Below are positions 34,101-46,100 of a stretch of 64,000 bases of DNA, piece by piece (within the stretch, counting starts at the first letter, position 1; each line of letters opens with the position of its first letter). A program made the translations under genes and the position numbers. Origin of the DNA: Panagrolaimus kolymaensis (taxonomy: Eukaryota; Nematoda; Chromadorea; Rhabditida; Panagrolaimidae); the NCBI GenBank assembly GCA_028622995.1, contig JAJQJQ010000010.1:2480001-2544000 (forward strand), given 5' to 3'. The notes under the pieces were generated by a model, which did not search any database, was not told the origin of the DNA, and saw only the letters and a program-made list of their open reading frames with translations.

Positions 34101-37100
34101 AGTATCTAAGCACGTCAAAGGTGTATGCGTCAGTTTTATTATATAAATTGTAGTTGATTCCTTGATTTAATTCAACCGTAATATCGAGGTAATTTGTTTT
34201 AAATTCGGATTCATGTGTAGTTTCGAGTGTTAAACTTTCATGGTAAATATTATTGGCAATTTTTTGAAAGTCGATATTTTTATGGTTGATTACAATTATG
34301 TCGTCCATGTATCTGGATGGAGCAATATTTTTTACAAAAAATTGGTTTTCTTTATTATGACAGTATTTGTATTCCATCATAGTCAAAGTTAAATCTGCAA
34401 TTTCAGGTGAAGCGTTATTGCCTTGTGGAATTCCATTGATTTGTTTAAAAATTATTGTGGCGAATTTTGCATAGCTATTATCAAGTGTTTGAATTAGTAA
34501 ATCCATGATATCTTCTTTAGTAAAGCAATTTTCCATCCCATTTTCTTTTGCTTCCCTGAATTGGCAGTAATTATATCCAACTTTTAAATATTCCTTTTTA
34601 CTGTTTTTAAAGCATAATTCAATTAGGTTGCTTATGTTTTGAATTACAACGGTGTGAGGTAAATTAGTAAATAAGTTGTTAAAATCAGCGCAAAATAATT
34701 TTAAATTATCTTTTTTTGTTAAATTTTCTATTTTTTCAATGAACTCTTGACTGTTTTTTATTGACCAATAATTTTTTAAGCTTGTCCTATTTTCAATAAC
34801 TTTGCAATAATTTTTTAATTGGTTTTTAAAATGTTTTAATATTTGTTGTAGTTTTTTTGATAGTTCTTTAATTCCGCTATTACTTGCACCTGTAATAAAT
34901 CTGAATTTTATTGGGGTTTTATGCAACTTGGGTATTGCGTAAATTTTTGGAATAACTTTTTCTTTTTCACAATTCATTTTTATTTTTCTGTTTTCGTTAA
35001 GTATGCAGCATTTTGTATAAACTTCGTCTAAATTTATTTCGCTTATTTTATAAGTGTCATTACCTTTAATATTTTCTTTATCCCATCCTAATTCTTTTTG
35101 CAGACTTTCAACGTATAGTTTTTTGCAAGTAAATGCATAGTTATTTGTTGCTTTATCGGCCGTTGTAATAATAAAATGTTTTTTAATGTTTTCAAGTTCT
35201 TTTTTGGCTTTTTGGTTGAAAATTGGTTTATTTTTGTTTAAGTTAAAGAAAAGAGATTTAGCGAGTTTTTTTATTTCTTTTTTCCAAAGTTTTTCCAATT
35301 TTAAGGCTTGTTTGTTAGTGATTTTATATTTTTTAATTAGTTTATTTTGAAATTGGCAGAAGACTTTATTTATTTCTTCTTCGATTTCTTTTTTTGTTAC
35401 AATATTTATATCTCTAAATTTAGTACCCATTTTTAGTGTTTTTTTAAGATTAAGATTTTTTATAAAGTTAATATCCCCCGTTATGATATGTTTATGGTGG
35501 TTATCAAAGTATGGATGTTCTGGTGAACACATACATTTAGAGGTGTTGATTTCTTTAACTTGATTTATAGTGAGGTTATTTAAAAATTGGTTGTAATTAA
35601 AAACTTTAGTACTGATCGGTGGCAGACATTTTTTAATTATTCTGAACTTAGCATTGTCGTGTAATATTATTTGGTTTTCTTTTAATATTTTGTTTAAAAT
35701 TTTTCCAAGTTTAATTTTATCCAGGACTGGATGGATATGAGTTAGACTTATGTTTAGAAAATTATTTGTTACCATTCTAGATTTCTTATCATTAGTTTTA
35801 AAACTTAATAGTTTTAAATCGTTTTTTTTAAATGTCAAAGTATTTTCGTCTTTAGTTAATTTATTTTTAATATTTTTGGAGGTGTTGTAATAAAGTTGGA
35901 ATAATTCGTTTGTTTCAGCTGTGATGATTTTATTTTTTATTTCGGTTGAGCTAGTATTATTTAACTTCTTTTTTCGTTTTCTGTTATTGCCTCTTGTGTT
36001 TTTTATTCGTGGAAAGTTGAAATTAAAATATGGCAATTTATCTAATTTTTCTTTTATTAAAGATAAATTTGTTAGGTTTCCTATAGCCTTAATATTGTCG
36101 TTTAATCCATATGGAAAAAAATATGAAGAAAGAAACGAAGAAGCAAAACAATTCAAATCAAAAATTAAGGCAAAAATAAACATAAAAATAACAATCATTA
36201 TAAAGTACCCTAAAAGAGTTATTTCTGAGTAAAAGAGTGGATGGAAAAAATAGGTTTAATAATCATTAATTATATCGACTAAAAGAGCATCGTAAAAGCC
36301 TGTTATAAAAATAAACTTTTATAATTTACAATTATAAATTCTCGAAGGAACGAAAAAAATTAAGAAGGTGGAAAACAATTCAGCCAATAATTTTTAAATG
36401 TGGCAATTAAGATGGAAGAAAGCCGTTACTATTTTTTACTCTATTTTCTTAAAAGTATGGCAAAAGCGATGATCGCGCTAACTAAGATTATCGCTAAGTC
36501 GAAGAAGCTTTTGTTTTCTCATGTCGTCTCATTTTTTTATCCAATTTTTTTGCTGGCTTTTCTTTTCTTAAATTTAGCAAACATCTGCCACTTATAGTAG
36601 TCGATTTTTAGCTTTTTTTTCATCACCGATCAAAATGAATGCGCAATTCACATGGAAAACAAAAGCGATGGGAGGTGGGGATCGGCACGATTGTCATAAA
36701 AAAATTATGTAAGAAAATAAATAATGCTGATGATGACGCAGCTACAAACAAATATTCCAGGTGGTTTTTTTGTCTATTCGAGGCTTCTTTTTATAGTAAA
36801 AATAGCTTTTTTAAAACCGTTAAAAAAACAAAGGCTTTAAGATCTTCTCCGAAAAGGAAGCCATTTAAAAACATTGAAAAATGGCAGAAAAAAACATACA
36901 CAAAAAAGCAAAAAAAGGAAGGAATCTTTTATGCATGAGTGGCATCGCTTGCGGGCCTTCATCTTCTTCCGGCAAAATAAAAGCTTGAAGCAATTGCAAA
37001 AACATGCAATCCCGCTCGTTGTTGTTTTTTTTGGTAGTAAAAACATGGGAGACCCGCTATTGTTTGTTGAGTCACAAGGAGCAAATGGTGGATGGATGTT

Positions 37101-40100
37101 TAGAAAATTTAAGAAGACGAAGAAGCAAAAAAATAAAAGTCAAAAAAATTCAATTATTAAATTTTTTGGAGGCTAAAATAAGAAAGAAAAAAATGAGATA
37201 AATTTGGGGTTAAGTCAAGTTTCAGTTGTCAATAATGGTGCAATTTCTTAAAATGGAATTTAAAAAAATAAGAGAAAAACAAAAAAATGGAAAAAGCGTC
37301 GATTTTTCTATCACATGTTTTTAACTCTAAGCGGAAGTGATAGAGCAAAAACATCGATAAAAAATTAAAATTTTAATGTTTGGAAAAACGCTTAGGAAGA
37401 CTAACTTAAAAAATAAAAAATTGATTATCAAAATGCATTGTGTACACATTGAGAAAAAAATACATAAATCCAAAATTATTTTCTTTTTATTAAACATTTT
37501 TATGGACAAACTGAATGGTCAGTTATTATTATACATACATACACAATGAGATCTTCTTCTTTGAACATCTGGATAAAAAGCTAGCTTCAGGCAAATGAGA
37601 GGAGCGCAAAAACCCCTAGCACTACTGCTATAGACAACAACCACATATGCCAACTAATGTCCACTCTTTTATATATTTTTTTTAACAATCCACCAGTAAA
37701 AAAAAATTCCTAAAGGCAAGTGGTTTTCTTTTTTATTTTATTTTTTCACAATGTTTTTCTAAAAAAACATGCTTTGTTATTCACCAATTTGGTCATTTAT
37801 GGAGTGACTTTTTGCAGCAAATGAGTGTCAAAGACTTGCTGGCACGAAGTCTAAAAAAGAGAACAAAAACCAAAAATAAACTTCATCATTAACAAAGTTC
37901 ATGTTATTTTACTACCTTTAAACAAATATTTTTAAAAACGATTATTTTAAAAGCAGTAAAATATGAGAAACAAAAAAACAGCTAATTTTTTTTCGAAGAC
38001 ATAAAATATAAATGTGATTAGCTTTCTCTTGGGTTACTACCACCAATCGAAATATGACTCCTCCAAAAAAACGTTGGTCCTTACAATAACAACAAACGAA
38101 GAAAAAGATGACTACGGAAATAATGTCAAAGAAACAAAGCTCATATCTTGTTTTTCTTAAAAATAACCTGAAATCCAAGATTATGTACACACATAAAAAA
38201 ATCCAAGCATTTTTTAAAGAAATAAATAAACTTTACTTTTTTTTTCGCGTATGTTACTAAAAAAAGGTTACAATTTTCTAAAAATAGAGTAAATTTTCTT
38301 TAAAAAATATGCATACATTAACTTCCGGAGGGGATGCATATTGGAATGCGGATGACTCAAAAACTTAAAAAAACATATAAGAAAAAATAAAATATTTTTG
38401 CCTCAAGTGTACGTATATAAACAACAACGCTAGCGGGCAAGAAAAAAAAAGATGAGAAAAAGAAAAAATATATTTTTGGTGCCATCATTAAATTATTTCT
38501 TCTCCCAGCTTCACATTTTTTTTTTGAAGAGACGCTAAAAGTTTACAACCTTAAAGAAGAATAAACTTTCTCAATGTTAAAGTATCAATTTTTTTCTTCA
38601 TTGATAAGGGTGTCAATAAAAGCTTTGATCAGAAAAACGAAGCATAAAAAAAAGAAAAGGAAAAAGAAATTAGAACTATGCACTGCACTTTTTTATTCGA
38701 TGGTAGAAATTTTATCGCAAATTGAAATTGAAAAGAGAGGTTTGTTTTGTGATGGATGACAAAAAAAAAAGAAAAGAAAAAACATCTTCGAAATCTTATA
38801 TTATTTTCCCAGGAATGTGGTTTTTATATTTTTTATTTTTTTTTGATTTTCCGGAAATTGGATGCGCATTTCTATCTCTTTGCTAAAGAAAATGTGGATA
38901 AAAGAGAAGGAAAAATTAATTACGTTTTTTTTCTTCTTAAAAAATCGGACAAGAATTAATATTGCTCAAAGCTCCAGAAAAATGCAAAAAAAAAACGCCA
39001 GTCTAAAAAAATCTGAGTTTTAAAAATGGAAATAACTATTGTTGACCGACTTTTGGCGCTTCTTCTTCTTCCTTTTTTTCTTGTGAGAAGGAGGAGGAAA
39101 AAAAGTTGATTAATGACCCTTCGAAAAAAATAAGCAAGAAAAAATGCTTTTTTTATTTTTTGAAAAATCCACTAAAAAATACTTTAAGGAAATATGTATT
39201 AATAAAAAAAGATAGACATAAAAACACAAGAAAGAAGAAAATAAAGTGTATAAATTTAACTCACTTTAAAATTTAATTCTGTTGTTGAAGTAGGATTATT
39301 CAATAATGATGGCACAACATCAGTTGGATTACTGCTACTATTACTATGATTGTGGCTGCTTCGTCCTTCAAGTAAATTTCGCTCAGCTTGAAGAAGTTCC
39401 TCTTTTCCAATTGAATCTAATTTAATATCGTAATTGTCGTTGTTATCAAGTAAAGAAGCAAATATGGAAAAGCTGAAAGTGAAATAAAAAGGTTATATTG
39501 TTTTTAAAAAGGACTGGTGTCTCCCTGTCTATCTATCTTCTAATATAATAGTGGGGGCGGAAGGCTTAAAAAAGGAAAAATAAAAATCAATATAAAAAAA
39601 ACACGTAAGCAATCAGTTTTTTTGACAGATACAGAAATGAACTTTGATAATGAACGATAAGCTGATACGAATGAAATGAGAAGCAAAAAAAAAATAAAGA
39701 AGATGAAAGGTAAAGCTTTAAAATGTTTATGTATTTAGATGAATACAAAAAAAAACTTTTTTTTCTTGCGTTGCTTATAATTCAAGTTTTTATATGTTGA
39801 CCAATGGTTGTGTTGTATAGTTGTTGTTTCTCGCCAACAACTCCAAAATAGCAATAGATAGATAGATGCAGCAGTAGAAAGTAAGCAAGCAACACTATTT
39901 GCAAACATACATACATACCATCATCATCGCGCATCGCATTGAAACAAGTCGTAAACAGGTCTAACAACAACTATCGACGGTAGAGAAAAAAAGGTGCAAA
40001 AATGAGACATTAAGAGGTAAAAAAATAAAAGGAAGGAAGGAAAAGCATGAAGAAAAAAAAGACAAGCTTATTTAAAATGACAATCAAAAAATTGTAAAAA

Positions 40101-43100
40101 AATAAATTAATAGGAATTTTTTTCACAATTAATAAAAAATCTTCTTCAAAAGGACGAGGGAAAAAGTCTTTTTAATAATGCATTTATGGCTTGCACGCAA
40201 TGTTTAAAATACACAAAAAAAAACTCGCTTCTTTATTTTTTCATTTTCCCACATGTTGCAAAATCGTCAGCATTAACAAGAAATAAAGAAAATTTATTTT
40301 AAGTCTATAACAAAAACGCTTATTCAAAAGGAAGCTTTCGCATGTATGTAAGGTGATACTCCTCTTTTTTCATAAGAAAAATCTTTAAGGGTTTTACCTT
40401 TAGAAAAACGAAAAGGTAACAACAAGAAGGCTACTACACCGGAAACTTTTATGCCTGGTCAACTATGTAAGAAGCTTCTTGCTTTTGTCAACAAATAAAA
40501 AACTGTATGTAAAAGCAACATTTTTAAAGTGTATCAAGTAAAAAAAGAAGAAGTGCAAAGTGTAAAAAATGCAAATTCTCAACAAAAAAAGAAGAAAATA
40601 TCACGATGACAATTAGAAAGAAGACTTTTCAATTTTTTGAAAATTTAAAAATGAAAAAAATAGCATCATTGAACTATAGAAAAAATTTTACACACAGGTG
40701 TTGTCAAAAAAACCATTGAAATATAAAACATAACACGAAGCGAAAAAAATTCAAAAAAATATTTTGAAAAATTTGGTTAAACTAAAACCAAGCTATATCT
40801 TCGATTTTCTTCGCGTCGTCTTATCTTCCGGATTTTTTTTGTTTGAAAGCACAATAGTCTCGATTTTTTAATGTTTGATTCAACCGGTTCGAAAAGATAG
40901 TTAAAATCCGGTGCACTTCAATATGCATTAGCTAAAAAAATAAATCTTTTGGTTGGGATGGATCGTTTAAAGTTAGCTGCGCAAAAAGCTATTTTTTTCA
41001 AAGAGAAAAAGAACTAAACCTTTAATTTGTCAAAAGGAAAAAAAGTAAAGAATAATTAAAATATAAAATTCCAGGAATGTTAGTTATCTATCAAAAGAAT
41101 AAAATAAAATGATGCCTTAAAAAACTAATTTTTCTGCGCAAAAAAAAATATTCGCAACAATTTTTTTCCCTTTCATTTTTGAAACAAAACAAGTTAAATG
41201 ACCAGTGGATGTTTATCCGGCGGTAGTAGTGGTGGAGTAAAAATAATGGGTAGTGACCAATTGCTTTTTCTATCCTATTTTCCTAAAACATTTTTTTTTT
41301 TGGAAACACAAAAAATTGTCATTGTTCTGGAATTGGCCTTTTTGCATCCTTCCATCCTCTTCATTCCCCCTCTTTGACGCTTTTGGGCATTAAAAATGAG
41401 GGACGACGAAGCGAACAAAAAAAAGAGAAAGGGCATATTTCAATGAGGGTTAGTAGCCGTAACTAACGAAATAACCATGACTCTTTTTTGAAACCCAAAT
41501 TCGAAACATTATTAAGCCATTCTCTATTCTCTATTGCTTTTTATTTTATTTCGCGCAGCTTTAGAACGAACAATAATGATTCCCCAGTTAAATAAAGACA
41601 ATGCCGGAACAGTTAAAAGCGTCTCTTTGCGCATACATACTCGCGCCGGACACGCACAATTTGAATTCAATCACGAGAATTGTTCTTTTTCATAGTCGAG
41701 AATTGAAAAAAATTGATGATGAAAATTTAATTTTAAATGCGCTTTGAATGGAGAAGTGAAGGTTGACAAAAAAAGTGGCCAATTTCAGGATGAAAAAAAA
41801 GAGTGAGCAATTTTGATTGTTTTATTGAAAAAGAAAAAATGGGGAGACAGATTTTTGACAAGACAATCCATGACTGTGACTGACTCATTTAAATGAATGA
41901 AAAAGAAAAGGATTTTAGGGGGATAAAGGCTTAAGAAAAACACTACCAAAATTTGCATACTCACTCATTCTTTGTGGTAGATGGTAAATTTCGATAACCA
42001 TCAAATGAGATAGAGAAAGTAAAGATAAAAATAATTTTTCAAAAAAAAAAACTAGAGGAAATAAAAAAAAGACATTGATTTAATGGAATTTGATTTGTTT
42101 TTTTTTTCATCCTTCAAGGTCTTACACGAAATTTTTCAAAAATTAAAAAGTGAACTTCGTTCGTGAATTAATTAGATTGGTTTTGGTTAGAGAATATCTT
42201 AAAATTATTTTTTTGTTTTGTGGATAGGGATGTGGTTTTTCTCTTGCCCCAGCAGCGGGTTTCTTGAAAAAGAAAAAACGAAAGGGAAATCATCAATGTC
42301 CAGTTCTTCTTTTCTTTTTCGTAATCAAAAACAGGTTTGATTTATTTTTTTGTTGGGTGGCGGAATACACACTCCAGTAATTGAAAGTGAAAAAAAGAAA
42401 GGGTTCTTTTTGCGGCTTGACTTAGCAGCAATCATCAACCAACAAATTTCCTGTGGATTATTGTTTCTTTTTATTTTTAAACAAAAACAAGAAAAATTTT
42501 TTTAAAAAAAGATGTTCAAAAAAGGAGCGAACAAAAATTGAAGAAGATCTGGGATAACTGACTACTATTCAGTCTGTTCAATTTCGATAATCTAATCATC
42601 CTAATTTTGGAATGATTGCCTTCCATTCTTCTTCCTTTTTTTTATCAAAGTTTCATTTTTGAAAATATTCAAATACATTTCTTAAAAAAAAGATGACGCA
42701 GGTTAGAAAAAAGTTTTAGGAAGACCACCCTCAACCGCAAAAACCAACAAACTTAAGACAAATTTTCTTATGAGTCATCATTTTCTATACACTTTAAAAA
42801 AAATAATATATGATTCAAAGATTTATATTTATTTTATTGATGAGAAAAAGAAAATCGAATTTTTTTCCGAAAAGTTGTAAAAAAGGAGCAACGATTACAC
42901 ATTTTTTTAACACACGAAAAAAAATCAATCAAACACGGGGTTATATATACATGTTGCTGCTGCTGTTCCTAATGCTTATGTACCCTTGTGAAAAGAGAGA
43001 AATAAAAACAACATTCTTTTTTTCTTTTTATTTTCAATTTAATCTGCAATACCAATCGCAAGATTGGACTAGCGATCGGTCCACCAAAAAAAACCCAAGG

Positions 43101-46100
43101 AATGTACATAAAAATAAAAGTTTTTCCGGAACCAAATTCCTCCATTGCTTGCTTGGCTTTTTTTCAAGCAAACATAAGAGATCGTGTGTGATTCCTTAAA
43201 GCATCATCCCTAACTAACAACAACAAGGGAGGAAAAATAGCCGGCGGACTTAGACTTAAAAAGCTGACGAATGACCACCAAAAACTCTCTTTTTTGCCAA
43301 CCAATTCAATGTCAGTTGGTTCTCTTCTCATTCTCCCTTCTACCACCAATTCAATTTAATCTTTTGAGCAACCAAAAAAATAAAAAATTATATTTAAGTT
43401 ATAAAAAATGTTTTTCTCTTTCTTCAAAAAAGTGTAAAAAAGAGACCCAAATTTAGATATGTAATAACACAAAGCTTTTTTTTTCAAGTATTTTTGGTGT
43501 GAAAAACATTCAAACGTTTTTCGCATTATTTTTCTTCTTCTAAAAAGTCACAAAAAATTATTAAAACTGTCAGTCAAAAAACACTTTTAAATTGTATCGT
43601 CGGCGAACTTTGATGGCCACAATCGAAAAATTTGGGGAATTAAAAAAAAGAAGAAGAGACGATGAAAGGAACAAAAACTGATCTGTTTATGGGAAGAGCT
43701 TGGCTTCGTTTTATGAATAAATTGAAAAAAAGCTTCTCAAATTATTTTAGAAACACGCAAAAATTGAAAAATATGGAAATAAAAGGGAAAAAGCAGCCGA
43801 TTTGACATTGCTCGCGCAATGGAGAATAAAAAGAAGAAGCGATTGAAATTGAGACAAGTGACACGCTTAAAAAGTAAATATTGAAAAAAATTGGAACGAA
43901 CGAAGAACGCATAAAGCTTTTGTTCATTTTAATTTTAATTTTTTTTTCATCGGCTTCAAGGGAGTCTAATTTGCAAAAATCACTAGCTATCACGCCGCGT
44001 TTTTTTTTTTATAAGTGGAACATAAGCGTTCTTATAATTCAATGAATGTAAAGGTATGTTTTTATTTTTGAGAAGAAAAGGAGCAAAGCAGCCCAGAAAC
44101 ACAATGAATTCCTCATTGAAACATTTTTTTCTTGCTCAGCGTTGATGTCATAACGATAGCATGTATTGTATTAATAATAACGTATCATAACAAATAGAAA
44201 AAAATATTGGAAATCAAACAAAAGGAAAAGATAAAAAAAATTATAATGGAAAGAAAATAATTGGCATAAAAAAGGCAAATCAAGGACATTTATATATATG
44301 CCATTATTACAATGTCACTTAACCAAAGAAAAAAACGAAAATGCAATTAATTTACGCGCATCACCAACTAAGTACTTAAGATGGATAACGGAGATTGGCC
44401 AAAAAAAGAAGCAATAACCACACACAAAAAAAAAATACATAAATATGAACGGTTTTTTGTGTTTCTTTGTTTTTGTGAGAGGCGGCATTTAAAGTTTTAG
44501 TCATTCATATCATCATTTGTCGCCTGATTTTTTTATTTTATTTATAAAGGAATCGTAATGACACCACACAAATAAGAAAAATGTCTTTTTAAAAGGAAAA
44601 AAACATAAATAATTGAAAGAAAAATGAGGCAAAAAAGAAACTAATGAATCAGAGAGGAGTGATGGTATTTTCTAGGAACACCGGCCGGAAAGGCTAACAC
44701 TTACAATTACAATTATAAAAAAATAAAATAAAACAAATGCTGATGATTTTTTTTGTTTTTCAAAAGATAAATCGCCATTCACCATCGGTTAGTAATAGCT
44801 TCTATTATTTTTTTTGTTTCACATTCAAAGCAATTTTTTTTCGTTGTTGGCAAAATACTGAGTTTACTCAACGAAAACATCAAGAGCGGCGAAATAACTC
44901 TCAAAGATAATAAATTTTATAGTTGTTGTCGCTTTTTTCTAAAGAACAATGTCTCATCATATAAGAAATCAGCAGCAGCAGCAACAAAATTGTTATAAAC
45001 CTCAAAAGCTTCAAAGAAGAGACAAGACAAAAAAAGATTGTAAAATTTCACTCAACAAAAACAACCGCAGCTGGCACCTTAAACTTTGACAGTTGTGTAA
45101 AAAATTTAACAAGATTTTGGAAGAAAATAAAAAAGTTTAAAGAAAAAATAAATTGCCAAAAGAAAGTAAATTTTTTTTATTTTTGTAATCGAAACTTGTG
45201 ATCAGTAAAAAATTACAATTCAAAAGGAGTGGCCGACACCTAATTTTTAATTTCTTTCATTCCATTTTTTTATTCATTTCGCGCATATAAATAAAGCGAT
45301 AATGACAGAGACCCTAAAAACGACTCATTTTACCCATTTTTCTTTTCTCGAAGGCGAAAATAGATAGATTTAAATGAAAAATAAAAAAATGAACAATTTT
45401 TTAATTTAATCATCTTATACAAAAATAAAAAAAGGAGACTTTTGGGTTTCTTTTTTTCCATCAAAGCGAAAGATAGCTCCCGTTTTTATTTTTTTGATAA
45501 TCTCTTTAACGCAACTTTTCAAATTCACGTAACAGAAAAGCTTTAATAAATAAAAAAAGAAAGAAGAACATTTTCAAATTATGGAGATGAGTGACATTTT
45601 CGTTCAACGACGATAGAGAAGGTGAAAGAGCAACAATGTTTCTTTTTCTTTTTATATTTGTGTTCCCCGGTTATGAATCGAATATAGAGTTAGTTCACTA
45701 ACTCTTTTTCTGCCATCGCCTATATTTCCATATTTTGGCCTCACCACTGCGGTGGATGAACAACACAAATAATAAGTTGGTTGTTGCGCGTTCAGGTAAA
45801 AACTCTGCGAGGTTCACCCTCTCTCTTTTCTCTTATTTTCATTTTTAAAATTCATAAGCGGCAAAAGCTTTTTTTTTTGAAAACTGTAATTAAAGCGAGA
45901 AGTCAGTTGAAAAGAAATTGAACAATATGGACTTTGTAAGGTAAAGCATCGGCTTAATAAATATTTCATTCAAGGTAAAATATATATCTTTTTTTAAAGC
46001 AAGCGAGAATATAAAAACTGTAAAAGGAGTAAACTAGCTAGCAACTATTATTCCATAAAGAATGCCACCCCAAAAAGACTGGCAATTTATGAAAGTGAGT

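Larger units (their letters stand above)
32258..36115 (-). mobile_element. Penelope-like retroelement, 5'-truncated copy B
   Basis: 3,858 bp corresponding base for base, at offset 5,033, to 27225-31082 of copy A; I saw no difference in the parts compared, and the encoded proteins are identical. In element sense it lacks the leader and the first about 180 codons (the GIY-YIG domain) and joins copy A directly head-to-tail. A 5'-truncated copy upstream of a complete one is the usual Penelope arrangement. Identity implies a very recent event, or an assembly duplication. Confidence 0.85.

Noticed and set aside
36116..36198. N-terminal 28 residues of the copy B RT ORF as a new fused domain
   Set aside because: Sequence lies beyond the element boundary in mig-10 intron and is open by chance.
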